DNA of 64,000 nt, from positions 1 through 64,000 of the forward strand of contig JBGAQX010000039.1 of NCBI GenBank assembly GCA_044220545.1, read 5' to 3'. Position 1 is the first letter of the stretch; each line of letters opens with the position of its first letter. The notes beneath the pieces were generated by a model that searched no databases, was not told the DNA's origin, and saw only the letters and a list, made by a program, of their open reading frames with translations. This document shows positions 1-8,005 of the stretch, piece after piece. A program made the position numbers and the translations under genes. This stretch comes from Fen-999 sp044220545 (lineage in GTDB: Bacteria; Pseudomonadota; Gammaproteobacteria; Burkholderiales; Rhodocyclaceae).

Positions 1-287
1 ACATGGGGGTGCCCTTCGTCACTCTGGCGGGGCGGCCGAGCGTGGGACGGCTGGGCAGTTCGATCCTGCATGGGGTGGGCCATCCGGAGTGGATTGCCGG
101 GTCGGAAGAGGAGTACATCGAGAAGGCGGTGGCGCTGGCCGCCGACCCGCCCGCGCTTGCGGCGCTGCGCGCCGGGCTCCGACAGGAGATGCAAGCCAGC
201 CCGCTGATGGATGAAACCGGCTTCGCCCGCCGCGTCGAAATCGCCTATCGCGACATGTTCGGACAGTGGGTGACTAGCGGGCGTTAA
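1..287 (+). CDS. C-terminal end of an O-GlcNAc transferase-like (SPINDLY/GT41) protein, 5' partial
   Basis: The reading frame is already open at the left edge, so only the last ~94 residues are visible; the ATG at base 3 is probably an internal Met. The residues GVPFVTLAGR and SSILHGVGHPEWIA, followed by EEEY and a helical tail ending in RDMFGQW, match the end of the UDP-GlcNAc-binding half of bacterial GT41 proteins, which usually carry N-terminal TPR repeats. The expected role is transfer of a sugar to protein Ser/Thr, but the catalytic part and TPRs lie outside the window. It ends in TAA and points toward the minus-strand parvulin gene, with 52 bases between. Confidence 0.7.
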   Translation, partial: MGVPFVTLAGRPSVGRLGSSILHGVGHPEWIAGSEEEYIEKAVALAADPPALAALRAGLRQEMQASPLMDETGFARRVEIAYRDMFGQWVTSGR

Positions 288-339
288 AGCAAGGCGGCGG
301 GTAGGGATCTTCCCTGTTCCCGCCGCGAGCAGTCACCAC

Positions 340-1221
340 TCAGCGATGACGGGCGACAATGGCTTCGACGACCTTGTCGTCGATCACGACATCCCGCTCG
401 AGCGGGTCGAGATGCCCGGCGCGGCGCTTGTCCACCACGTTCCGGCCGACGGCCCTGATCAGGTCGGCCTTGACCTCCTCGAACGGCTTGCGGCCGGCGG
501 GCTGCTTTTCGGTCAGCTTGAGGATGTGCCAGCCCAACTCGGTGGCGATGACCTCGCTGACATCACCGACCTTGGCCAAGTCGAATGCCGCACGTTCGAG
601 TTCCGGGCGCAGCCGTCCTTTTTCGAAGAAGCCCATGTCGCCGCGTTTGGCCTTGGTACCCGCATCGTCGGAATACATGATGGCCAGGGTGCCGAAGTCG
701 GCCCCTTTCGACTTGATCTGGCTCAGCAGATCGTCGGCCAGTTCACGGCCGTCTTTCCGGTAGCGGCCGATCAGGATATGGCTGAGCGCAAGAGCCTCGG
801 CGGTGACATGCTTTTCGGGAAAGGCGTTGTATTCGGCCAGAGCCAGCTTTTCCAGCGTCTTGGCATCCGGCGGATTGCCGTCGAACTGCTGCACCCGCGC
901 GTCGGAAAGCACTCTTTCCCGGGCAAGTTGCAGGCGAGCCATCATCGCCGTCTTCTTGTCCAGTTGTTCCGCTTCGGCCTCCTTGGTCAAGGCGCGCCGC
1001 AGTAACAGGTTGTGGGCAATCTGCCGGACACCTTCCGGCTTGCCGTAGGTGCTCTTCACGGTCTCCGGCGAATAGCGCTCCGCTTCCAGTTCGAGGTCGG
1101 CCACGGTTACGGCGACACCCTTGCTGTTCTTCGCCACCACAGTCTGATCGTCGGCGGCATACCCCGGGCCGGCGGCCAGTTGCAGGCAGGCGGCGATCGT
1201 CGCGAAGGCAAACATTCTCAT
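340..1221 (-). CDS. periplasmic PpiC-type (parvulin) peptidyl-prolyl isomerase
   Basis: This is a 293-residue exported isomerase. Residues 1-22 form a signal peptide ending in GYA before ADDQ. Residues ~50-140 are a helical SurA/PrsA-like chaperone arm, and residues ~146-240 are the parvulin domain, with SHILIGR at its start, the FGTLAIMYSDD and GDMGFF segments and the closing GWHILKLTE. The family catalyses cis-trans isomerisation at proline and assists folding of exported or outer-membrane proteins. GGAG lies 7 bases before the ATG. It follows the surface-protein gene on the same strand, but a terminator separates them. Its substrate cannot be read from sequence; the neighbouring secreted protein is a plausible client (inference). 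Confidence 0.85.
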   Translation of the reverse strand: MRMFAFATIAACLQLAAGPGYAADDQTVVAKNSKGVAVTVADLELEAERYSPETVKSTYGKPEGVRQIAHNLLLRRALTKEAEAEQLDKKTAMMARLQLARERVLSDARVQQFDGNPPDAKTLEKLALAEYNAFPEKHVTAEALALSHILIGRYRKDGRELADDLLSQIKSKGADFGTLAIMYSDDAGTKAKRGDMGFFEKGRLRPELERAAFDLAKVGDVSEVIATELGWHILKLTEKQPAGRKPFEEVKADLIRAVGRNVVDKRRAGHLDPLERDVVIDDKVVEAIVARHR

Positions 1222-1268
1222 GCGCGTTCTCCAATACCAATTTCGATAAAACGCAAACTACAAAAGGA

Positions 1269-1290
1269 AAGGGCGGGTCGCCCCGCCCTT
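1269..1290 (-). terminator. Rho-independent terminator of the surface-protein gene
   Basis: AAGGGCGGG (1269-1277) pairs perfectly with CCCGCCCTT (1282-1290) around a 4-base loop. Read on the minus strand the 9-bp GC-rich stem is followed by a T-rich stretch (TCCTTTTG). It lies 34 bases past the stop of the 545-residue surface protein and before the parvulin start, so it should cap the surface-protein transcript. Confidence 0.75.
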
Positions 1291-1323
1291 CCCTGCACAA
1301 CAGTTGCTAAGAACCAGCCAAAC

Positions 1324-2961
1324 TTAGATCCGGCCGTTCCAGCGATGCGCCCAGGCGCCACCGAAGTTGCCGGAGACACCAGCGGAGACCGCCGGGTTGA
1401 CCGCCTTGACGAAGGCCTGGCCGATGACCGGCAGACCACCGGTGTGACCCGTGGCGTTCAGGTTGACCGACGCCCAGCCGCTCTGGTACGGAACGTTCAG
1501 GCCAGCGACCACCAGGTTGGCGCCGATGGCACCGGTGTTGCTGGTCAGGTTGTTCAGCGACAGGATGTTGACTTCGCCGCACAGCGCAACCGAGGTCACG
1601 ACGTTCGGGGAAACAACGACGTTGGAGGTCACGTTCGACACTTCTTCGCGGTTCGTCATCGAGTAGTTGCCGATGCTGACGCAGGAAGAACGGCCGTCAG
1701 CCGCGTAAGCCGTCACGCCGCGGAAGAAGCCCTGGGCGCCTTCCTTGGCCGTCGTGCCGTCGCCGCCGAAGACGCAAGCGCCGTAGGCGCCGGTGGTCTC
1801 GTTCGTGCAAACGTCGGTGACCGCCAGGGTGTTCGCCGAGGCCGTGGTAAAGCCGACGGTGGTGGCGTACGTGCCGGTGGCGGCAGCGGTCACGCCGTTG
1901 GCGGCGTTACCACGACCAGCAACCAGATAACGGCGGGTCGGCATGCTGACCAGCCAGTCGGTCTTGGCGCTGATACCGGTTTCCAGCAGGAACTCGTTGA
2001 TGATGCTGGTGTGGGCGAGCGGCGCGGACAGCGCGTAGGCCTGGGCGCCGGCGGAAGCGGTCGCGATCTCGTACGGCGTCGACAGATCCGGGAAGTCGTA
2101 CTCGGCGGTCGCGAAACCGGTGGTCAGCAGCACGCCGTCGAACGTCGAAGCGATGTTCGGGTAGGCGGTGGAGGGAACCACGCCGGCAACGGCGGTGGAA
2201 GTCTGCTGCGAGTAGACGATACGGGTGGCGGTGGTCGCCTCGATCGCGGTGGCGGCGCCGGTGAACACCGTCGTCTGCGGCACGTTGATGATGGTGTAGT
2301 TCGCCATCAGGCCGCTGCTCGGCGACGTCAGGGCGGTAGCCGTGGCGTTTTCAGCGCGCTGGATCGGGCCACCCGGAACAGCCAGGGTCGTGTAGGTCGT
2401 CTCGATGGTCTCGAGGATGGCCGAGGAGCAAGTCGGCGCGCCACCGGTGGTGGTGTGCTTCGTCGTCGCGTAGACCGGGTTGGTCGTCGTCGTGCCCGAC
2501 GGGATGTCGGCCATGTTGAAGATTTCGATATAACCTTCACGGGTACCAACACCACCAGCCTGATCAGCGGTCGACAGACGGCCGGTCACGAACGGGGTAG
2601 AGTTCAGGACGGAGGCAGCCGGCAGCGTGCAGGACAGATCCGACGTGTTCAACTGGCTCGCGCCACCGGAACTCTGGGAGATGTTGGCGGTCCACACGTC
2701 ACCGGGGGACAGGAAGAGCTGGAAGTCGAAGATATCGTCCGAGTCACGGCCGCCGCGGAAGCGAATCTTGACAGCCTTGCCGTTGACGGTGTCGGTGTTG
2801 ACGATGTTCAACAGAGTGGAGTTGCCATTCTGCGTCGTGAAGTACGGAACGAGCAGGATGTGCCCGATGCCGTCGTCCTGCAGTTCCAGAGTTGCGTTGG
2901 CAGTGCCAGCCGCAACAAATGCACCTGCGACAGCAAGCGACAAGATTGATTTTTTCATCAT
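1324..2961 (-). CDS. secreted/cell-surface protein of unknown function
   Basis: This is a 545-residue protein. A signal peptide occupies residues ~1-23 (MMKK, hydrophobic core, then ANA before TLELQDDG). The mature part is rich in Thr, Ala, Ser, Asn and Gly, has few Lys or Cys, and has no membrane helix, PEP-CTERM tail or sortase motif. The start near GIGHILLVPYFTTQNGN resembles predicted surface proteins that I associate with Rhodocyclales; that is memory, not a search. A strong AAGGAG (bases 2970-2975) sits 8 bases from the ATG and a clean terminator follows, which fits a highly expressed single-gene unit. S-layer, matrix or adhesin roles are possible, but no catalytic motif is visible. Confidence 0.6.
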   Translation of the reverse strand: MMKKSILSLAVAGAFVAAGTANATLELQDDGIGHILLVPYFTTQNGNSTLLNIVNTDTVNGKAVKIRFRGGRDSDDIFDFQLFLSPGDVWTANISQSSGGASQLNTSDLSCTLPAASVLNSTPFVTGRLSTADQAGGVGTREGYIEIFNMADIPSGTTTTNPVYATTKHTTTGGAPTCSSAILETIETTYTTLAVPGGPIQRAENATATALTSPSSGLMANYTIINVPQTTVFTGAATAIEATTATRIVYSQQTSTAVAGVVPSTAYPNIASTFDGVLLTTGFATAEYDFPDLSTPYEIATASAGAQAYALSAPLAHTSIINEFLLETGISAKTDWLVSMPTRRYLVAGRGNAANGVTAAATGTYATTVGFTTASANTLAVTDVCTNETTGAYGACVFGGDGTTAKEGAQGFFRGVTAYAADGRSSCVSIGNYSMTNREEVSNVTSNVVVSPNVVTSVALCGEVNILSLNNLTSNTGAIGANLVVAGLNVPYQSGWASVNLNATGHTGGLPVIGQAFVKAVNPAVSAGVSGNFGGAWAHRWNGRI

Positions 2962-3174
2962 ATAAAAAGCTCCTTAAATTACGTACGCTCAAATAGGCCT
3001 ATATCAGCGTGTCTGTGACACCTTTGCAGACTAACACGCCCCGAAAAACCTTTGCAACAAGTAACCCGTTATTGCCGATCCGTTGTTGTATTGATACAAC
3101 ATCCATAATTGGTTGGCACACCTCCTTAGCGAAGAGATCAACCATCGCCGTCTGAAATCCCTATCCGGGAGTCG

Positions 3175-3618
3175 CTAGCGTTTGAAAAGCCACCAAGCGC
3201 CGTCCTCTTTGATCCAGGGCTCATCATAGTGATTCTGGATTATAGCGGGCTTCGGCTTCTTGATATTGACCGGTTCGTAATATTCGATGCGAATCTTCGC
3301 CGCGCAGTTCGTCTCGCTGTCGCACTTGACGCCAATGACCTTGGCCGACACCAGCGACTGGCTGCCGGAGGTTTCATTGCGATAAAGCTTGATATCGGTA
3401 ACGGCGCGATAGGAGGGCGACGTAAAGGAGAAGGACTTCTCGAACTCGCCCGCCCGCGCCGCATCCCAGCGGGCCTGCGCCCGCTCCATGACCTGCTGCT
3501 CGGCGGTCGAGGCCGGCGCGGCCATCGCTCCCTGCGTCGCCTCGGGGGCCGCCTGGGAAGCACACCCCGCCAGCAGTACCGCCACCAACCCCGCCACACC
3601 GAAGGTTTTACTGTTCAT
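3175..3618 (-). CDS. small predicted lipoprotein, hypothetical
   Basis: This is a 147-residue protein with a lipoprotein signal: the lipobox LLAGC places the lipidated cysteine at residue 19. An Ala-rich linker and a short helix (residues ~38-58) follow. The C-terminal ~80 residues look like a compact beta-rich fold (SYRAVTDIKLYR to IRIEYYEP, ending DGAWWLFKR), with two further cysteines (KCDSETNC) that could form a disulfide. The FTSPSYR and GAWWLFKR pattern resembles NTF2-like/nuclear-transport-fold lipoproteins, but I do not assign a family. It is divergent from the gspE operon, with about 335 bases between the starts, and is followed by the surface-protein promoter region. Confidence 0.6.
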   Translation of the reverse strand: MNSKTFGVAGLVAVLLAGCASQAAPEATQGAMAAPASTAEQQVMERAQARWDAARAGEFEKSFSFTSPSYRAVTDIKLYRNETSGSQSLVSAKVIGVKCDSETNCAAKIRIEYYEPVNIKKPKPAIIQNHYDEPWIKEDGAWWLFKR

Positions 3619-3953
3619 TCAGCTTGCACTCCGTAAACATGATTCGCGATTCCCACAACCGGCTCGGCACCAATAGGTGCCATGCACCTCCTACCCTTCA
3701 GGGCATGACACCGGACCTGAGCGATGGCAATTTTACCGTAAAGGGAATGGGCCCCGTTTCCAGAACCGGCCACGCTCCCCGATGAGTTTGGCTTAGGGTA
3801 TAAAATGCCCTGATTGGTTCCGTGCCTTTGGCAATCTGATCGCAGGCCCGGCTCCGGGTCGGACGAATGTTCCGGCGGCATGGATTCCCGAAATTACCGT
3901 GTCGGTCGTCGATAGCACGGAATTCAATCGCAATCGGACTATCGGAGCTCCCT
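3619..3953. promoter_or_regulatory. 335-base divergent intergenic region upstream of gspE
   Basis: No gene is convincing here. A TATAAA hexamer at 3799-3804 is a candidate -10 element for the gsp operon, though no good -35 sits 16-18 bases upstream. An ATG at 3867 is in frame with gspE, but its extension (rich in Arg, Ile and Ser) does not look like GspE. GGAG at 3944-3947 sits 6 bases before the TTG at 3954 and decides the start. The lipoprotein promoter must lie on the left side of this region, but I see no clear boxes for it. Confidence 0.35.
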
Positions 3954-5648
3954 TTGAGGCCACTATTCGGAAAGATCCTTCTGGAACGAGGCCGCATCGA
4001 TACCGACAGCCTGCAACGGGCCTTGCGCCAACAGGAAGCGGAGCCCCGCACCCGGCTTGGCGAACTGCTTCTGCGCGGGGGCCTGGTTGGCACGCTCGAT
4101 ATCGCGCAGACCTTGGCCAGCCAACTTGGTCTGCCCTTGGTTGCCAGTACCGACTACCCGGAATTCCCCGTCCTCGAGGAGCAGGTTTCGGCTCGCTTCC
4201 TGCGCGAGGCGCGGACCCTGCCGCTGGCGGAAGATGCGGAGACGGTGACGGTGGCCATGGCCGACCCGACCGACACCTACACCATCGAGGCCTTTCGGGT
4301 GCTCACCGGGCGCCGAATCGTGGCGGGCGTGGCGGCCAGCGACGAGCTGGAGGCCGCCCTGGAGCGGCTCTACGGCGCCGGCCGCACCGCCATGGGGCAG
4401 ATTGTCGATGACATCGAGTCGGTCGATATCCACGACTTCGACAACGACGATGTGCAGCACCTGAAGGATCAGGCCAGCGAGGCGCCGGTGATCCGCCTCG
4501 TCGGCCTGATCATCCGCAAGGCGCTCGATACGCGGGCCTCCGACATCCACATCGAACCCTTCGAGAACCGGCTGATCGTGCGCTATCGCATCGACGGCGT
4601 GATGCACGAGGTGGAATCGCCGCCGCGCCGATTGTCGGCCGCGGTGATTTCCCGCGTGAAGATCATGGCCAATCTCGATATCGCCGAGCGACGCCTGCCC
4701 CAGGACGGCCGGATCAAGTTGCGCTTGCAGGGCAAGGAAATCGACTTGCGCGTTTCCACCGTGCCGACCATGCACGGGGAGAGCGTGGTGATGCGGATCC
4801 TCGACAAGGGCGGCGTACCGCTCAATTTCGAGTCGCTCGGCTTCGAGCCCGATCTGCTGGCGAAATTCAGCGAGGTGCTGCTGCGGCCGCACGGCATTCT
4901 GTTGGTGACCGGGCCGACGGGCAGCGGCAAGACCACCACGCTCTACACCGCGCTGTCCCAGCTCAACAAGCCGGACGTGAAGATTCTCACCGTCGAGGAC
5001 CCGGTCGAGTACCAGATGGACGGCATCAACCAGATCCAGGTCAAGCCGCAGATCGACCTCACCTTCGCCAACGCGCTGCGCTCGATCGTCCGCCAGGACC
5101 CGGATGTCATCATGATCGGTGAAATCCGCGACCTGGAAACGGCGCAGATCGCCGTGCAGTCGGCCTTGACGGGCCACATGGTGCTGTCGACGCTGCACAC
5201 CAACGATGCCGCCAGCACGATCAACCGGCTGCTTGACATGGGCATGGAGGATTACCTGCTCACCTCGACCGTGGTCGGCATCCAGGCGCAGCGGCTGGTG
5301 CGCACGCTTTGCAAGGACTGCCGCAAGACCTACGTGGCGCTGCCGGAGATCGTCGCGGAAACGGGCTTGAATCGTTTTGCCAAGGGGGGCGGCCCGATCA
5401 CCCTGTACGAACCGGTGGGTTGCGAGATCTGCGCCCAGACCGGCTTCATCGGCCGCGTGGCGATCATGGAAGTGATGCCGATGAGCGACGGCATCCGCAG
5501 CCTGGTAATGCGCCACGCCACTTCGGGCGAAATCCAGAAGCAGGCGGTGGCCGAGGGCATGTTGACCATGTACGAACACGGCCTGCGCAAGGTACTGGCG
5601 GGAACGACGACGCTGGACGAAGTCTTGCGCGTTACCCGCGAGGCATGA
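3954..5648 (+). CDS. gspE: type II secretion ATPase GspE
   Basis: This is the cytoplasmic AAA-type ATPase that powers pseudopilus assembly by the Gsp secretion machine. An N1E/MshEN-like domain (residues ~1-130) binds GspL. The ATPase core shows Walker A GPTGSGKT (~320-327), the Asp box TVEDPVEY, Walker B DPDVIMIGEIRD (~382-393) and a His box. A tetracysteine zinc site has CKDC (~452) and CEIC (~489). The TTG start at 3954 is chosen because GGAG precedes it by 6 bases and the protein then begins RPLFGKILLERG, as usual for GspE; the ATG at 3867 would add 29 atypical residues. The end TREA-TGA is repeated at the end of the inserted hepT. Confidence 0.93.
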   Translation: MRPLFGKILLERGRIDTDSLQRALRQQEAEPRTRLGELLLRGGLVGTLDIAQTLASQLGLPLVASTDYPEFPVLEEQVSARFLREARTLPLAEDAETVTVAMADPTDTYTIEAFRVLTGRRIVAGVAASDELEAALERLYGAGRTAMGQIVDDIESVDIHDFDNDDVQHLKDQASEAPVIRLVGLIIRKALDTRASDIHIEPFENRLIVRYRIDGVMHEVESPPRRLSAAVISRVKIMANLDIAERRLPQDGRIKLRLQGKEIDLRVSTVPTMHGESVVMRILDKGGVPLNFESLGFEPDLLAKFSEVLLRPHGILLVTGPTGSGKTTTLYTALSQLNKPDVKILTVEDPVEYQMDGINQIQVKPQIDLTFANALRSIVRQDPDVIMIGEIRDLETAQIAVQSALTGHMVLSTLHTNDAASTINRLLDMGMEDYLLTSTVVGIQAQRLVRTLCKDCRKTYVALPEIVAETGLNRFAKGGGPITLYEPVGCEICAQTGFIGRVAIMEVMPMSDGIRSLVMRHATSGEIQKQAVAEGMLTMYEHGLRKVLAGTTTLDEVLRVTREA

Positions 5649-5652
5649 TGGC
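5634..5652. repeat. direct repeat copy 1, gspE stop / former gspF start
   Basis: This 19-base segment covers the last codons of gspE (Thr-Arg-Glu-Ala-stop) and the bases ATGATGGC. It matches 6432-6450 at 17 of 19 positions; both mismatches are third codon positions. ATGATGGC is exactly how gspF begins at the second copy, so this copy looks like the ancestral gspF start left behind when the MNT/HEPN pair was inserted. Confidence 0.7.
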
Positions 5653-5937
5653 ATGAGGCTTACCCCTTACGAAGTGGACACCATTCGGCAAACGCTGCTG
5701 GCGTTTGACCGAAACGGTCGGGTCTGGCTCTTTGGCTCCCGTGCCGACGATTGCGGACGGGGTGGCGACATCGATCTTTATCTGGAGTCGAGCCACCCGA
5801 TCAGTTTGCGAGAAGCGCTGACGCTCGAATACAGGCTGGCGTCCCTTTGCGACACCAAGGTCGACTTGTTGGTCCGCAATCCTGGTCAGGCCGAACAGCC
5901 CATTTTTCAGATTGCACGGCAGGGTGTGCCCCTATGA
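5653..5937 (+). CDS. mntA: MntA-type minimal nucleotidyltransferase antitoxin
   Basis: This 94-residue protein is close to the minimum for an MNT-fold nucleotidyltransferase. G28-S29-R30 is followed by D39-I-D41, the GSx(9-10)DxD signature, and the third acidic residue is D71 in KVDLL. In characterised HepT/MntA systems this enzyme is the antitoxin: it adds AMP units to a tyrosine of the HEPN toxin and silences its RNase. The gene starts directly after the repeat at the gspE end, and its stop overlaps the hepT start (ATGA), as in known pairs. It sits inside the secretion operon on the same strand, with no promoter of its own visible. Family assignment is firm; activity is inferred. Confidence 0.85.
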   Translation: MRLTPYEVDTIRQTLLAFDRNGRVWLFGSRADDCGRGGDIDLYLESSHPISLREALTLEYRLASLCDTKVDLLVRNPGQAEQPIFQIARQGVPL

Positions 5938-6446
5938 AAGAACTCGAGATCCTGCTCGCCAACTTCGTCGCTTGTCGCCAGCGAATCGAGAAGTTGCAAT
6001 ACTCGCTTGAGAAGAATCGTCCCCTGTTTCCCATGGCGCGGGAACGCGTGGCAAGCCTGACCGGCGAACAGGAAGAATCCATCGATGCGCTGATCCTGCG
6101 GTATTCGCAGTGCGTCGCCATGATTCAGGACCAGGTCTTCAGGGGAATTGCCTACGTCGAGCAGGAGGACATTGGCGACAAGTCGAATCGCGATCGTGCC
6201 CTGCTGATGGAAAAGCTCGGCGCCATCAAGTCCGCAGAGGCTTTTGGTACAGCGGCGGTTCTCCGCAACAAGTTCTCGCATCACTACCCTGAGGATCTCG
6301 ATATCCGGATCGAAAGACTGAACCTTGTCATCGAAGAATCCGGCTATGTCGTCGCCGCTTTCGGCGATATCACCACATTCCTTGCTCAAAAGGGCTTTCT
6401 GGACAAGCTCGGCAACGACGTTTCATCCATGACGCGAGAGGCATGA
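5934..6446 (+). CDS. hepT: HepT-type HEPN RNase toxin
   Basis: This is a 170-residue all-helical HEPN protein. R111-NKFS-H116-H-Y118 gives the Rx4HxY active site: Arg and His cut RNA, and the Tyr is the residue AMPylated by MntA in studied systems. The start is the ATG overlapping the mntA stop. The last four residues (TREA) and the stop duplicate the gspE terminus, and the stop overlaps the gspF start (ATGATG), so the toxin is wired into the host operon on both sides. It is longer than typical HepT (~130-140 residues), mostly through an N-terminal helix and a C-terminal tail. An intact active site suggests a live toxin; this is untested. Confidence 0.85.
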   Translation: MKELEILLANFVACRQRIEKLQYSLEKNRPLFPMARERVASLTGEQEESIDALILRYSQCVAMIQDQVFRGIAYVEQEDIGDKSNRDRALLMEKLGAIKSAEAFGTAAVLRNKFSHHYPEDLDIRIERLNLVIEESGYVVAAFGDITTFLAQKGFLDKLGNDVSSMTREA

Positions 6447-6450
6447 TGGC
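6432..6450. repeat. direct repeat copy 2, hepT stop / gspF start
   Basis: This is the second copy of the 19-base segment at 5634-5652 (17 of 19 identical). Here it encodes the TREA tail of HepT, its stop, and the gspF start codons ATGATGGC. The identity does not extend beyond the 19 bases on either side, as expected for a duplicated insertion target. Confidence 0.7.
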
Positions 6451-7660
6451 GCAGTTCCGCTACAAGGCGGCCAGCCCCGCCGGCGACGTCAGCGAAGGCG
6501 ACCTGGAGGCGCGCGATGAAGCCGCCGCCCTGGAACGGCTGCAAGCGCTGGGGCTGATCCCCATCCGCATCGAACCGGCGGCGGTCGCCGGCGCGAACTC
6601 GGCGGGCAGCCGCTTTTCCCGCCAGCGCATCAGCCAGGATCAGGTCGGCACGCTGACCGGGGAACTGGCGACGCTGCTGCGCTCCGGCCTGCCGCTGGAT
6701 CGGGCGCTGGAACTGCTGATCGGCCTGTCGCCAAACCCGCGCATGCAGGCGCTGATGACCCAGGTACGCGACGAGGTACGCGGTGGGGCGGCGTTGTCGA
6801 AGGCGCTGGAAGCGCATCCGACGGTCTTCAGCCGCTTCTACGTCGGCATGATCCGCGCCGGCGAGGCCGGCGGGGCGTTAGGCACGGTGCTGACGCGCAT
6901 TTCGGAGTTCATGGAGCGATCCAAGGAGTTGCGCGAGACAGTGGCCTCGGCGCTGATCTATCCGACCATCCTGGTGCTGGCTTCGGTGACGTCGGTCATG
7001 CTGCTGCTCATCTTCGTCGTGCCGCAGTTTTCGCAGATGTTCGAGCAATCGGGCAAGGCGCTGCCCCTGGCCACGCAGATCGTGATCGCCGCCGGCGACC
7101 TACTGCGCAAGTACTGGTGGGCGATTCCGCTCGGCATATTCCTGCTCTGGCGCTACTTCGCCTGGCAGATGGCGAATGTCGCGAGCAAGACCGCCTGGGA
7201 TGGCCGCTTCCTGCACCTGCCGCTGGTCGGCGACCTGCTGACCAAGATCGAGGTGGCGCGCTTCGCCCGCACCCTCGGTACCCTGCTCGCCAATGGCATC
7301 CCGCTGCTGGCCGCGCTGGGCGTGGTCAAGGATACGGTGGGCAACCGGGTCATCGCCAACGGCCTGGGCGCTGCGCGGGAACAATTGCAGGCCGGCCAGG
7401 GTCTGAGTAAGCCGTTAATGGCACAAGGGGTATTTCCGCCGCTGGCGGTGCACATGGTCGCCGTCGGCGAGGAAACCGGCCGGCTCGACGAGATGCTGAC
7501 CCGCGTGGCCGACGTCTATGACCGCGAAGTGTCGCTGGCGGTCAAGCGCATGCTGGCACTGCTGGAACCGGTGATGATCCTCGGCCTGGGCCTGATCATC
7601 GGTGGCATCATCATTTCGATCCTGCTGGCGATTCTCAAGGTCAACAGTCTGGTCGGCTGA
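6443..7660 (+). CDS. gspF: type II secretion inner-membrane platform protein GspF
   Basis: This is a 405-residue polytopic protein with two repeated GspF domains (~70-195 and ~270-400), each rich in the FYVGMIRAGEAGG / HMVAVGEETGRLDE type motifs typical of T2SS and type IV pilus platforms. Membrane segments are at ~168-192, ~220-240 and ~375-400. It couples the GspE motor to pseudopilin extraction. The start is ATGATG, so the second Met (base 6446) may be used. It follows hepT with a 4-base overlap; in an uninterrupted operon the same overlap would be with gspE. Confidence 0.93.
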   Translation: MMAQFRYKAASPAGDVSEGDLEARDEAAALERLQALGLIPIRIEPAAVAGANSAGSRFSRQRISQDQVGTLTGELATLLRSGLPLDRALELLIGLSPNPRMQALMTQVRDEVRGGAALSKALEAHPTVFSRFYVGMIRAGEAGGALGTVLTRISEFMERSKELRETVASALIYPTILVLASVTSVMLLLIFVVPQFSQMFEQSGKALPLATQIVIAAGDLLRKYWWAIPLGIFLLWRYFAWQMANVASKTAWDGRFLHLPLVGDLLTKIEVARFARTLGTLLANGIPLLAALGVVKDTVGNRVIANGLGAAREQLQAGQGLSKPLMAQGVFPPLAVHMVAVGEETGRLDEMLTRVADVYDREVSLAVKRMLALLEPVMILGLGLIIGGIIISILLAILKVNSLVG

Positions 7661-7705
7661 AAGGTTGTCTCTTGATGTTTACGGAACGACGTTGAAGAGG
7701 GCGCG

Positions 7706-8005
7706 GTGAACCAAACAGAGCGAGGGATATTGGAGCATCTGGCCAGGAAGTATGTCTGGTGGAAGACACCCGATGAAGCGCTGGTCATGCCTGAGCGTGT
7801 GATGGCCCAAGTGATGGACATCGGCGACTACGCGGACGTGCAAAGTCTCGCCAATCAGGTTGGTGACGAGGTACTGCGAGAAGTCATCGCCCACGCCGAA
7901 GCCGGCCAGTTCAGTCCACGTTCCTGGGCTTACTGGCATTTCCGGCTCGGACTTGCCCGCACCGATCATGATGTGCCTGCGCTGCCATCGCGGAGATTTT
8001 CATGA
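7706..8005 (+). CDS. small putative antitoxin paired with an AbiEii-like nucleotidyltransferase
   Basis: This is a 99-residue soluble protein starting at GTG with GAAGAGG five bases upstream. It is helical, with the phrases KYVWWKTPDEAL, PERVMAQVMDIGDYAD and SPRSWAYWHFRLGL, and ends with a Pro/Arg-rich tail (VPALPSRRFS). I know this kind of protein only as the small upstream partner of DUF1814/AbiEii-type toxins; it has no DNA-binding motif that I can name. Its stop overlaps the start of the next gene (ATGA). It lies 45 bases after gspF, on the same strand as the secretion operon. The antitoxin role is inferred from pairing and size. Confidence 0.6.
   Translation: MNQTERGILEHLARKYVWWKTPDEALVMPERVMAQVMDIGDYADVQSLANQVGDEVLREVIAHAEAGQFSPRSWAYWHFRLGLARTDHDVPALPSRRFS

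Noticed and set aside
1012..2949. 645-codon open frame on the plus strand opposite the surface protein
   Set aside because: Arg/Gly/Val-rich translation with no domain, fully antisense to a gene with signal peptide, ribosome site and terminator; a by-product of GC-rich codon usage.
3009..3021. GTGTC-TGT-GACAC inverted repeat and CRP-like TGTGA upstream of the surface-protein gene
   Set aside because: Arms are only five bases and the second CRP half-site is absent; could be chance.
3112..3135. Sigma-54-like TTGGCAC sequence
   Set aside because: The GG-to-GC spacing is wrong and no plus-strand gene follows.
3867..3953. N-terminal extension of GspE from the ATG at 3867
   Set aside because: The 29 extra residues do not resemble GspE, the ribosome site is weak, and a TTG with well-spaced GGAG gives the normal start.
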